Below are positions 22,511-33,800 of a DNA stretch of 64,000 nt, one piece after another (the first letter of the stretch is position 1; every line of letters starts with the position of its first letter). The notes beneath the pieces were generated by a model. That model saw only the letters and a list, made by a program, of their open reading frames with translations, was not told the origin of the DNA and did not search any database. A program made the position numbers and the translations under genes. This DNA comes from Peromyscus leucopus (lineage: Eukaryota > Chordata > Mammalia > Rodentia > Cricetidae), in contig NC_051068.1 of the NCBI RefSeq assembly GCF_004664715.2, positions 49,100,953 through 49,164,952 on the forward strand, given 5' to 3'.

Positions 22511-23379
22511 GAAAACATATATAATAAGGCACTTTTAATCCATGCACTTTTAATGTAAGTGGAGGTTAAATTCTACCACATTTTAGGAAAACTAATATAT
22601 TTAACACACATATTACATTAAAATACTCGAGTTAGTAATACAAGAGATTTCTGCTTGTAATTTATTCCTCTTTCTGGATTTTGTGCTTTGTATTTCTTTG
22701 TTTTTGGACACTGCAAGCTAGTAGGTTCATTCTTTTATGACTTCTTTAAACCATCCTCTTTTAAAACAATAGTTACTAGAATTTTTAAGTGTTAAAATAC
22801 ATCCATAACTTAATAGGCAAGGTTCCGGAATCCTACATGATCATTTAACCTCTCATTTGGTAACCATAGATACAATCTGTTACTTGCTGAATTTACCACT
22901 CTTCATAATCTTACAAGAGAGAAAGCTTTTCTGATAATTTCCTATTTAGAATGACCATTAACAGCTGGTCAAGCAGAAGGTGGAATTTTCCATCAAACTG
23001 GTCTAAAATCTTATTTTTCTTTTTGTATGTTTCTGTAAATTTTATACCATCATTAATTGATTAGCAAATTCTTTTATGTTCTTCCATATTACCTCACTTT
23101 TAAAATATGAAAAATGACTTCTGAAGGTGACTTTTTTCATGAATTCATCTGGAATCTGTCAATATTATCTTCATAAAATCATTACTATGCAATTCTTTGA
23201 TTACTATATATAAATTCATAATCATGGTGTTTAAATCTTCCACAGCTTGCTGCCAGAGTCTGTTATCTGTTTCTCAAATGCTTATATTACTTATAAACTG
23301 TATGACCATGGCAGGCTTCATGCTATCTAGTTCTTATATCTTAAATTAATCCATTTCTATAAATCTATACCTGGTCAGA
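22511..23379. other. No feature recognised
   Basis: AT-rich sequence; no gene or clear repeat seen. Confidence 0.5.
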
Positions 23380-23590
23380 TGGCTTGTGACTTACCAGTCT
23401 TTTCTTCTTCTCATGGTGGGGTGGCTGGCAGAGTCTCTCTGCCTCAGCCTTGCACTTCCCAGAATTCTCCTCTCCTTGTCCTGCCTATACTTCCTGCCTG
23501 GCTACTGGTCAATCAGCACTTTATTTATCAATCAATCATCCACAGCAAATATGTTTGTTCTAGTTTATCTGTTTCCAATACTTTGATTGA
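23380..23590 (-). mobile_element. LTR-like rodent repeat fragment, antisense
   Basis: The reverse complement reads 'tgattgaccagtagccaggc', 'aggaagtataggcaggac' and 'gagaattctgggaagtgc', matching 28975-29357 and 55005-55100. It is the 5' part of the same family in inverse orientation. Confidence 0.7.
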
Positions 23591-24702
23591 TAGATATTCC
23601 TTTGGGACTACAAAGATTTAACCCACAGTCTCTTTGGAATGGAGTTCTTTCTTTTCTGGATCTTCATGATTTATTTAAGATGCTATTAAATTTCTGATGC
23701 TCATTCCATATCAAGCTTTTGTTGTTATTAAACCAAATAAATATGTAAATTATTTATCTTTTTTTAAAACAAGTAAAACATTCTTAATCGTCCTTTCCAA
23801 AGTTTTGATTAATAGCTGATGTGATTCTTTTGAATCTACCATTTATCTCTTCTAGCCAATTTCTCATTTTGCTTTATTTCAAGAAGACTACATCATACAT
23901 ATTAATTAATATGTCTACCAAAAGAAAAATAATTTAAATTCCATTGCAAAATAAACCTCCATATTTTTTATCTCTTCGTCTTTATAATAGGAAGTGAAAG
24001 AATCAGAGTTTATGTGCATAGTGATAAAACAAGTTAAGCTAAAGATCTAAGTCTAATGTGCCCTTCCTACATTAATAATGTATATTAGTGACTCCTTTAT
24101 TGTAGCTGTGATGGTATCTATATTTGAAGACTAAATGCAATCTCATGGCACACTATTGTGTTGGACATAATTTAATGACTTCAAGTATAATGTTTTTCAA
24201 GTTAATCCTTCATGAATAGTAATCTATGATATTTTAAATGTTTTATTTTTGCTTTGTAATTACCATATTAGGGAATATTCATATAGCTCAAAAATCTCTT
24301 ATTTTTTTTTTTACCAAAGTATAAGTTTGTGAACATATGATGGATTTTAAACACACTGAAAAGCTCTTGAGCAAATTTGTTGTGCTACCATCACGTTAGA
24401 ACACAAGTCTGATTGTTTAAATAAACCTGCAACATATCAAAAGCAAACTTTATAATATTATACATGCAAATGACTTCTTCATAGAAACAGATATTCATAT
24501 TAACTTATTAGTTACTTAGCTCTAGAAGTCACTACAAGGATGTATAGTGGCCCATAGAAAATGAAAAAGAGAATAATGCAGAATGGTCAATATCGTATTA
24601 TCATTTTGTTTATTGTTTCATAGATATTATATATTACATATTAATATACATGTGACATACATATTTTTTCTCTGCTGCTGTCTCAAAATGTGTGTTCATT
24701 GT
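23591..24702. other. No feature recognised
   Basis: AT-rich; nothing gene-like. Confidence 0.5.
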
Positions 24703-24846
24703 TGGGCATAGTGGCACAGGCCATTAATGCCAGCATTTGGGAGACAGAGACAGAAAGATTTCTTTGAGTTTGAAGTCAGCCTGGACTACATAGTAAGTTC
24801 TAGTACAGGCAGAGCTACATAGTGAGAACCTGTATCAAAGAGTTAA

Positions 24847-24889
<43 letters not shown>

Positions 24890-24890
24890 T
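24703..24890 (+). mobile_element. B1 SINE, old, with GT microsatellite at 3' end
   Basis: 'gggcatagtggcacaggcc', 'gggagacagagacagaaag', 'gaagtcagcctggactacat' and 'gagctacatagtgagaacct' give a diverged B1. The 3' end runs into (GT)n at 24849-24887. Confidence 0.8.
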
Positions 24891-25359
24891 CTGTGTGTGT
24901 AGGCTTATGTACATATTTAAAGGTACACGATATACATGGTCTTTTGTAGACATTGATGTACATTTATGGTAGAAGCTCAGCTCATCCTTATAAGTATCAG
25001 ATCATGGTAAGCTCTATTACAGAATGGTTCATTTCTATCACTGACACCAAACGTAAAATTACACTATGTTAACTGCAAGAAGTTGTCAACAGAATGACAC
25101 AACAGAACAAATGAAGAGGCATCACAATAATATCTATGTACTACAAATCACACAGTAACAATACTTCTGCATACAATTATTTAATGGCCAGTCAAATATA
25201 GAGTTTTAACTTGAAAGCAAAAGAATGAAAGGTCTTAGAACACAGCTATAATTAAGACAAGGTACAGCCTAACAAATGCAAGGGGAACTTATTTCAAGGT
25301 TGTTAAATAAACTAACCTACATTGCTAATACACACATTAGCTCTAAAGTCAATGATATC
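24891..25359. other. No feature recognised
   Basis: No repeat or gene recognised. Confidence 0.4.
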
Positions 25360-26410
25360 CAAGCTACAATCCATAGAACCATAGAGGGTAGGTACAGAGT
25401 AAAGGACTAGAGGGAACAGATGGATCTCTTTAGGAGAGGGAAATAGAATAGATCACTATGGACGGATTGATGTGGGGAGCTGGAATGAGAGGATCAAGTC
25501 AGGATGGGTATGGGACAGAGGAATGAGATAGGGAATATGTGGAGAGACGGGTAAAATTAATGGCATTTGAGGGGTAGTATGGAAATCTAATACAATAAGA
25601 GCTTCCTAATATATAAGCATACATAAAGGCAATCTAAAATAAATCACCAAATAATGGGGAAACAGAGTCCCAATGGGCCATGATTGTCACCAAATGAAGC
25701 TTTTAGTACTGGGATTAGGTTACATATATTTGAGTTGTTGGCCAAAGCTGTCCCATGGGAATCCCCACAAAATCCAGGCTGCTTCTAAGACAATAGTTTG
25801 AGCTACTAAAACTGACAACAAGGCCCCACTGCCAAAGACAATACCTACATAAGTCACTGAGCATGGACTAGTCCAGCTTGTGCTTATGTGGAAATTTTCT
25901 CCCTACATTCTAGCATCTTTGGTACACTAACGTACTCTTCATGCTTTCAAAAGAGAAACAAAGACCAAATCAGTTACAATCCCTTCATCTAAAATGGTGT
26001 CCTGACATTGGGACAGAACTCGAAATGGGAGGTATCCATTAAATCCCTACCTACAGGACTCAGACAATCTCCACAGAAGAGGAGGAAGAAAGAGTGTATG
26101 AGCCAGAAAGGATGGAGGACACCAAGAAATTAAAGCCCTATAAATCAACATGCCCAAAGCTCATATGAACCCACAGAGCCTGAGACAGCATGCACAGGGC
26201 CTGTGCCTATCTGCACCAGGTCTCTGCAACTTCTAGTTTAGTGTTTTTAATGGGATTTCTGACTGTGTGAACAAGTGGGTCACTGATTCTTGAGCTTTCT
26301 CCTGGCCTCTTTTCCTTTAGTTTATCTTGTCTAACTCTTTGATGATAGTTTTAGTTTTATCTTACTATATTTTACTTTGTTAAATTATATTATGAAAAAA
26401 AAGAAAGAAA
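25360..26410 (+). mobile_element. Old L1 (Lx-like) 3' UTR, sense
   Basis: 'gggattaggttacatatatt', 'gagttgttggccaaagctgt', 'aaggccccactgccaaagac' and 'gacaatctccacagaagagg' match, in order, the 3' UTR attached to ORF2 remnants at 40500-41868. It ends in an A-rich 'gaaaaaaaagaaagaaaaac' tail. Confidence 0.75.
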
Positions 26411-26922
26411 AACATACATTTAACTGAATCTTGAGACTGGAAGGCACTATGCATCCAAGGCAAATTGAGTGATTTTTTTTTTCTTGTAAATATTTCAGTT
26501 TTCAGGCAGTACTGAAATTAAAAGAACAATAGCAATCACAGAGATTATTGTCACTATGGTCATTCAGTTGTTTACTGAATGTAAAGTGCTAGCAGTGTGC
26601 TATTCAGTAGAACCCTTATGATACTAAACACCACACTGGACCACCTACTGCTGGGCATGGGGCCAGCCCTGGATTGTGGTCAATATGTGAAGAGTCACAT
26701 TATCAATGAAAACTGATTTTTTCTCTTCCTGTAATATTCAGCCAAATTGAGGCTTTATGCTACTTCTCTGTCTCCTTGCATTCCTAAAGAAAATTGATCG
26801 ACAGAGTGAAAATGTTTATTCTGATAATATTCACAAAGACAGGATACGGAATTATCCTAAATTTTTCTCAATAGAGTGATATGTTTTAAAATGTGACACA
26901 CACACATGCATCTCTCTCTGCA

Positions 26923-26924
<2 letters not shown>
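26411..26924. other. No feature recognised
   Basis: No gene seen. Confidence 0.4.
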
Positions 26925-26976
<52 letters not shown>

Positions 26977-26980
26977 TGTT
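26925..26980. repeat. TG microsatellite
   Basis: A long (TG)n tract with one TA interruption, preceded by short (CA)n and (TC)n words. Confidence 0.95.
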
Positions 26981-27589
26981 ATTCAGCCATAAATTGCAAG
27001 GAATCTTGTCATATATAGCAAGTATGGGCTTGAAGTGCATTATTATAAGTGAAATATCAATCACAAAATGACAAATGCTGTTGATCTCTTTCATAAATTG
27101 ATTCTAAAGATTTCACCTCAAAGGTAAATATAATTGGTAGCAATGCATTAAATTAAAGTAGATAGAAGAAAGAAGTTTGGATGCATTCATTATGTGTAAT
27201 TTAAAATTTGATATTATTAATATTTTAATAACCATGAGCTGTTTGTTACCTATACATGCAAAAGTCAAAAATTCATATTGTACCTCACAAATATAAAGAT
27301 GTTATACCAGTCTAAAAACAAATAACAACAACAAAAATCTCATAAGTAAAAAAAAGATTGCTCCCACATGGAGATATATCAAAAAGTTTCTATTTTATTG
27401 CACTTGTATTGTTCAGCTGGAACCTAGAAAGAGAGACAGCCTTCAATTACAGCTCCTGTCATTCATGCCAGGAGCAGCCTCAGTAATGTGCATTCTCACA
27501 GCTGTACCTTACATTGCAGAATTAAACTTTACCGGTAGATTTATCCATCAATTTAATTATATTATTAATTTACTACACAATATATTTTG

Positions 27590-27628
27590 GATTTAGATTT
27601 TATTCATTTGTGTGTTTATGTGTGTACA

Positions 27629-27677
<49 letters not shown>

Positions 27678-27790
27678 GTAGGCATGCACATCCCTCTGCA
27701 AGCACATTGATGCCAAAAGTGGGTGTCATTATCTACTATTCTCTACTTGTTTTTTGCTTGTTTGTTTGTTTGTTTGTTTTTGCTTTTAGC
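27590..27790 (-). mobile_element. B4-like SINE fragment, antisense, with GT tract
   Basis: The (GT)n at 27633-27674 is followed by 'gcaggtaggcatgcacatc' and 'gatgccaaaagtgggtgtca', the reverse of the 3' end of a B4-type SINE. Diverged and truncated. Confidence 0.5.
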
Positions 27791-28974
27791 TACATTTTTG
27801 GTTCAGACCTATTCTTTAAATGTAAGGTTTATATATTTAGTTTTTTTGTTATCTATTAATCCATTTGTTTTGAAAAAATTACACATGTCATCATTTTAAT
27901 TTCTGAAAGTTTTTTTAGCTTAAAATCAACTTTTTATGAAATGTATATTAGCTATTGGTTGGTTGGCTGCTATTTTGACATAAGATTTTATGTAGTCCCA
28001 CTGGGGACACACTCACTATGTTTCTGACAATAGCCTTGAATTTCTGATGCACCTGCCATCACCTCCCTAGTTCTGGCATTTGAAGTATGCATCATAATGT
28101 CCTTCTTTCAGTTTTTACTGTAATATCATATAGTATCTATAACTGTTACAAATTATTTCAAATGTGTTCATATCATTACATTTATTTCATCTTCCTATTA
28201 CTTCTTCTTTAATCATTTTAAGCACATTTCGATAGTTCTGGTAATTGAAGTCATTTGTACTAGAATATTTCACCATGTATATGAGACCAGATAAAAAACA
28301 AATGATAGAAATATTTTTTTCTGTAGAAGACAATAACACATGTTTGTAATTTCTGTGAGTCTACTCAGTCAACAAGCATGAGCCTCAAGACAATTATATT
28401 TGAAGGCATCTATGTACATTCTGTATATTTTATTTTAGGGAATTTAGATATGCTGTAATTAGTTAATATGCTCTACACTGGAAACAAGGGTTGAAGCAAA
28501 TGTGGGGATTAACTCTGCCTGCAGAATGAACAGAACTGACTGTGCTTTATTTTCCTATCAAAGACACTTGTGGAAATACCATGCTGGCTAAGTTTCTGTG
28601 ATTATAAAATAAAATAAAAATAGATGATCCATTAACAAAGACAATGCTTTTAATTTGATTCACAGTTTTAGATGTTTATGTTTCCAACAAATTGTCCTGA
28701 TGGGAAGAGACAAGAGCTCAAGATTGAGCAAAAATCCTCACTGTCTTGCCAGAAAGCAAGAGAAAGTTAAAGAGAATCAAGGTGATATGATGTCAGAGGG
28801 CATGGTTTAACTGCCTACATAAATACTTCTCAAGAAGACTCATTTCTTAATGATTCCACTACTTCCCAATAGTGCAGGCTAAGTAATAATTCCCATACAG
28901 AAACCTTCTAGATGTAACATATAGCTTACACTCTTGAAATCCTATATATCTGACACAAGTATGCTGTGGGATGT
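27791..28974. other. No feature recognised
   Basis: AT-rich; a possible A-tail ('ataaaataaaataaaaatag') at about 28606 has no recognisable body in front of it. Confidence 0.45.
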
Positions 28975-29357
28975 TGTTCTGTATGCTATTCATATGTGTT
29001 GCTCTGATTGGTTGATAAATAAAACACTGATTAGCCAGTAGCCAAGCAGGAAGTATAGATAGGGCAAGCAGACAAGGGAAATTCTGGGAAGAAGAAGGGC
29101 AGAGTCAGGAGTCACCAGCCAGACATACAGGAAGCAAGATGTGAAGGCAGAAGAAAAGGTACCAAGCAATGTGCCTAATTATAAATAAGAATTATGGGTT
29201 AATTTAAGTGTAAGTGCTAGTTAGTATTAAGCCTGAGCTAATGGCTGAGCAGTTATAAATAATAGTAAGCCTCTGTGTGATTATTTTATAAAAGTCTGAG
29301 GGACTGTGGGTGGGAGATTTGTCCCAATTGCAGGCCAGGAAATCTTCCGACTACACA
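28975..29357 (+). mobile_element. LTR-like rodent repeat, near complete
   Basis: It starts 'tgtgggatgttgttctg' and contains 'gctctgattggttgataaa', 'tagccagtagccaagcagg', 'taataaataagaattatg'-type and 'gagctaatggctgagcag' modules. It ends near 'cttccgactaca', compatible with TG...CA ends. I found no convincing short target duplication, so LTR status is inference. Relatives occur at 23380-23590 (inverse) and 55005-55100. Confidence 0.6.
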
Positions 29358-29410
29358 AATATGAACCCTGTTATGGCATTTTCTTTTTGTTGTTATTTTT
29401 TCTACTTAGA

Positions 29411-29590
29411 GTTTTTTTTTTTCCTAGAAATTTTTATTCATTTTACATACCAATAACAGATCCCCCTCTCTTCCCTCCTGCCCCTCCAGCCTTTCCCCCA
29501 ACACAACCCCCTTTCCTCCTCCACCGACAAGTTAAGGCCTCCCATGGGGAGTCAGCAGAGCTTGGTACCTTTAGTAGAGGCAGGTAGACC
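29411..29590 (-). mobile_element. Short L1 3' terminus, antisense
   Basis: A poly(T) run, 'ttattcattttacatacc', a C-rich tract and 'gcctcccatggggagtcag' are the reverse complement of the last part of a rodent L1 3' UTR. It is 5'-truncated. Confidence 0.75.
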
Positions 29591-29604
29591 AGTTAACAAA
29601 TCTT

Positions 29605-30983
29605 TTTTTAAAATATTATATTATTTTCTTCATTTTTTTCATTTTACATACCAACCCTAGTTCCCCCTCTCTCCTCCTCTCACCCCCTATCCTCCAACCC
29701 CTATGCATTCTGCAGAGAGAGTAAGACCTTCTGTGGGGAGTCAACAAGGTTTGGCACATTAAGTTGAGGCAGACCCAAGTCCCTCCTCTCTGCATCAAAG
29801 CTGATCAAGGTATCCCACTATTGGGAGTGTGCTCCAAAAGGCCAGTTCATGTACTGGTGATAAATCCAAGTTCCACTGTTAGGAGGCCCTCAAGCAGACC
29901 AACTGTAATCCATATTCCGAGGACCTGGTTCCATCCCTGCAGGTTTCCTATCCATGCATCCATCCATCCAGAGTCCTAGAATTCCGACTAGGGAGCTCAT
30001 TTTGGCTGTCTCTGTGGGTTTCCCCATCATGATCTTGACCCCTGTCCAATCCTTCCTCCCTATCTTTGTGTTAGAGAGGATGTAGGGTAAGGGAAATACT
30101 TCTCCACTGCTGGTGGGAGTGCAAACTTATACAGTTATTTTTGAAATCAGAATGGTAGTTTCTCAGAAAATTGTTAATCAATCTACCTTAAGACCCAATA
30201 ATACCACTCTTGGGCAAATTCCCAAAGGATGTTCAATCATACCACAAGGACACTTGCTTAACTATGCTCATAGAAGCATTATTCGTAACAGCCAGAACCT
30301 GGAAACAATCTAGATACCCCTCAACGGAAGAATGGATAAAGAAAATGTAGTCCATTTGCACAATTGAGTATTAGTTAGCAGTAAAAAACAATGACATCAT
30401 AAAATTTGCAGGCAAATGGATGGAACTAGAAAAAAGAATCATCCTGTGTGAGGTAAACCAGATCCAGTAAGACAAGCATGGTATGTATTCACTCATAAGT
30501 GGATATCAGATGTAAAGCAAGGGATAACCAGGACACAATCCACAACTGCAGAGAAACTAGGTAACAAGGGAGACCCTAAGAGGGACACACAAGAAATGCC
30601 CTGCTAGGGGCTAATAGATAAGATCTCCTGGGTAAACTGGAAGGGGATGGAGGAGAGGAGAGGGGATAGAGGATGAGAACATTAAGGAACTGAATGGTTG
30701 AGTAGGGGGAGGGACAGAAAAGAAGAGCAATGAAAGAGATAACTTGATAGAAAGAGCCATTATGGGCTTAGGAAGAAGCTTGGTGCCATGGAAATCCCCA
30801 GAAATCCACAAGGATTACCCCAGCTAAGACCCATAGAAATAGTGGAGAGGGTGCCTGAACCGGCCTTTCACTATAATGGGATTGATGAAAACCCTAATTG
30901 TCACTACAGAGCTTTTACCCAGTGACTGATGGAAGCAGATACAGAGAACCACAGCTAGGCATGGGGCAGAGCACCGGGAGTCA
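29605..30983 (-). mobile_element. L1 insertion, 5'-inverted (twin priming), with 14-bp target duplication
   Basis: It is flanked by a perfect 14-bp duplication 'agttaacaaatctt' (29591-29604 and 30984-30997). The tail (poly-T on this strand) and L1 3' UTR run antisense to about 30060. From there to 30983 the sequence is sense: ORF2 3' end ('ctccactgctggtgggagtg', 'ataccactcttgggcaaatt', 'caatgacatcataaaatttg') continuing into proximal 3' UTR. It sits immediately next to an older L1 3' end at 29411-29590. Confidence 0.9.
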
Positions 30984-31317
30984 AGTTAACAAATCTTGAT
31001 GGATAAAAGAGAGGTTCACTTACCGCATTAATGAAGATACAAGAAGGAAAATTAATTCTATTAAAAAGTAAAACTTCAAATACTTTAAGTTTTCCTTTCT
31101 TTTTCATTTTTTCCTTAGTAACTATTACCACATTTTGAAGAAAATGGCATAGCTATAATTTTTGGAGATATTTTTAAAAAAGCATCCCATATACATTATT
31201 CTATACTCTCTTGAATTACTGGAGGAACTGGGTGTTCAAAATTATAGATTACATTTATGAGCTGAGAAAGCTTAAAATAGTTTATTCTCTCACTGATCCT
31301 TTCATTTTAACTCATGT

Positions 31318-31323
31318 GTATGT

Positions 31324-31369
<46 letters not shown>

Positions 31370-31655
31370 CACATGCATCATGATGCAACAGAAAAAAATT
31401 TAAATGTCAAGTCCTTAACTCCACTATGTTTGAGTTGGTATCTCAGCTGTTTTTTCATTGCTGTATATGCCAAACTAGCTCCAGTAACCCTCCAGGTAGT
31501 CTCCTACCTCAGCCTCCTACCCTAAGTAAGAGCCCTGAGATTACCAACATATGCCTACCATACTTGGCTTTGCATGGATTCTGGACATTTGAACAAGTAT
31601 CTTTCCTCTCATGCAACAAGCACTTTATTTACTGAGCCTTCTTCTCACCCTCTGT
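31318..31655 (-). mobile_element. B4-type SINE, antisense, with GT tract
   Basis: The GT tract (31325-31368) is followed by 'cctcagcctcctaccctaag', 'tgcctaccatacttggcttt' and 'aagcactttatttactgagc', the reverse of a B4-like SINE ending at its tRNA-like head. Confidence 0.65.
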
Positions 31656-32364
31656 TGTAGGCTCTTAAAGAGGTGGCTTATTTCTGTTTACTTGGATTTT
31701 TTATAGCCAAATCCTCCTCTCTTCACTTTCTACCCAGGAATTTATGATAGTACTTACAAGTAATCCTGATTGTTATCACCCATGTTTTCTATGTTTCTAT
31801 AAATCCATGGAGACAGTACTGGGAATTCATTTTATTGACTTCTTTTCTCTCCTCATTGTGAGAGAGTGACAGATGACCAGATTTCTGGTCCCATCAGGTT
31901 TCCCTAAGCTGTCTTTTCCTATGCTTTAAATGGTTGCCAAGAGTCATATTTAGTAGTCCCTCAAGACATGGAGCACTTGTCACAGTCTGACATATAGCTG
32001 GATATGATGCATGTCTTTCATATGACTGCCCATTATGAAATTTAATCTGTGTGGAGACAGATAATTAGTTTTTTTTCACTGCATATGCCAAAGAAATTAA
32101 AGACTGATCTGCAAGATTTCATGTTGACCATTTATGTGTGTCCATACTGCCCTCTGAATTTTGTTATTCCACCTGCCCTGGTAAATGTTATAATCGATTT
32201 GTTACTATTTCTTTCCCATCAAACTGTGGAACTTTGATAATAAGTGTTTTTCTTCATTTCCGATTGTTGATTCAGTTTAGAAATGTCTAATTTTGATGAA
32301 CTGTATTTCTTTAAAAATGCCATGAATAAATATTATAATATACATGTTAATTAAAATTTCACAG
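31656..32364. other. No feature recognised
   Basis: No gene or clear repeat. Confidence 0.4.
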
Positions 32365-32622
32365 CCTGGCAGTGGTGGTGCACGCCTTTAATCCCAGCAC
32401 TCAGGAGGCAGAGGCAGGCAGATCTCTGTGAGTTCGAGGCCAGCCTGGTCTCCAAAGTGAGTTCCAGGAAAGGTGCAAAGCTACACAGAAAACCCTGTCT
32501 CGAAAAACCAAATAAAGCCTGGGCTACCAAGTGAGTTCCAGGAAAAGGCGCAAAGCTACACAGAGAAACCCTGTCTCAAAAAACCAAAAAAAAAAAAAAA
32601 AAAAAAAATTAAAAAAAAGAAA
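32365..32622 (+). mobile_element. B1 SINE with duplicated 3' half
   Basis: A near-consensus B1 runs from 'ctggcagtggtggtgcacgc' to 'ctgtctcgaaaaacc'. A second partial B1 starts mid-body at 'gcctgggctaccaagtgagt' and runs to the poly(A). Both 3' halves contain the cricetid-style 'ccaggaaa(a)ggcgcaaag' variant. An imperfect target duplication ('aaaatttcacag' before, 'aaaatattcacag' after) suggests one insertion of a composite unit. Confidence 0.85.
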
Positions 32623-32639
32623 AGAAAAATATTCACAGT

Positions 32640-33119
32640 GGAAGATAAAGATATTAGCCATGTTCCATGTTATGTGCAGATACTACAAAATATGAAGAGT
32701 AATGGAAGACTCTTACCAAACTCTAAAGTTCTTTTAACATTTCTTTAAACTTAAAATAACAAACAAAACACAAAAGGATAATGGCATTTACTCATTTAAA
32801 TGCTGTTTTACGTTTGTCTTTTATGAATCTGCCTTATTATATAAACATTTATTATTCATAAGAACTTATACTAGCTCGAGTAGTTCAAATTAAATTGTAT
32901 AAGTTGGTGTCTTAGAAAGATAATTTGTGAAGAGAAAACATCTATCACTATGTATATAATTCCATATAGAAATCTTCAAAGCTGCACACAGCAATGTTTA
33001 TTTACATACACGGGAACACACTTGTAAATCTGAATACGAATATTCCTTTATTTTGTTTAAAATAAATTCTTTTATTTAAATATTAATTTACTTTGATTTT
33101 CTGTATATGAGTGTTGACA
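32640..33119. other. No feature recognised
   Basis: AT-rich; no gene. Confidence 0.4.
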
Positions 33120-33190
33120 TGCATATATATATACTTATACCATTTGTGTACATAATGCCAGGGGAGGCCAGAAGAGAATGTCACATCCTC
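33120..33190 (-). mobile_element. B3-type SINE fragment, antisense
   Basis: 'aggggaggccagaagagaat' and 'cctcgggatctggttgtag' resemble the reverse of a B3 SINE 3' part. Very short and truncated at the L1 join. Confidence 0.4.
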
Positions 33191-33490
33191 GGGATCTGGT
33201 TGTAGAAGGTCTACATGTATGTCATGGTTGTGAGGGTTAGTGTTATTGTGTGACTCCTAACAGTGGGAGGTGGGCTACCTCTGACTCTTTTGCCTGCTCT
33301 TGGAACCCCTTTTCTCCTATTGGGTTGCCTCACCCAGTCTTGATATGAGGGTTTGTGCCTAGTCATACTGTATCGTTTTGTTTTGTGTTTGGTTGATACA
33401 TCTGGGAGGCCTGCTCTTTTCTGAGAGGAAACAGAGGGGGAGCAGAGGGAGAAGAAACTATGGCCATAATGTATGTAATATATGAGAGAA
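33191..33490 (+). mobile_element. L1 3' UTR fragment, sense
   Basis: 'ttgtgtgactcctaacagtg', 'tgcctgctcttggaacccct', 'ttgcctcacccagtcttgat' and 'ctgggaggcctgctcttttc' are in L1 3' UTR order as at 50100-50330 and 60720-60930. Confidence 0.7.
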
Positions 33491-33589
33491 GAATACATGT
33501 AAAAATGTATTTTTCTGACCTGAGTGAGATGTGTGGTATAGAGAAATATTCACATGCAGGCTTATAGCCAGAGTTACACTATAAGGATC

Positions 33590-33800
33590 TGAAATAGAGG
33601 AGGAGGAAAGGAGTAGGGATAGAGAGGGAAAGTAAGGAAGAGGGAAAGAGCTGATGAAAATGGGGGGAGGAAGGAGAGAATGATGGAGAAAGGGAAATAA
33701 AAAGGAAAGATGGAAAGAGAGGGGGAGAGGGAGAGAGGGAGGGAAGAGAGAGAGGAATACAGAAAAATAAAGTATATAAAAGTTAAGAAGAAAGACAGAG
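33590..33800. repeat. Long purine tract (GA-rich)
   Basis: About 200 bp almost free of pyrimidines on the plus strand, built of GGA/GAGG/GGGA words. It may derive from the L1 3' UTR purine tract just upstream, expanded. Confidence 0.85.

Noticed and set aside
26852..27094. Frame with a long Thr-His run
   Set aside because: Translation of a GT/CA microsatellite; the same applies to frames at 27587, 31211, 41837, 44620 and 58840.
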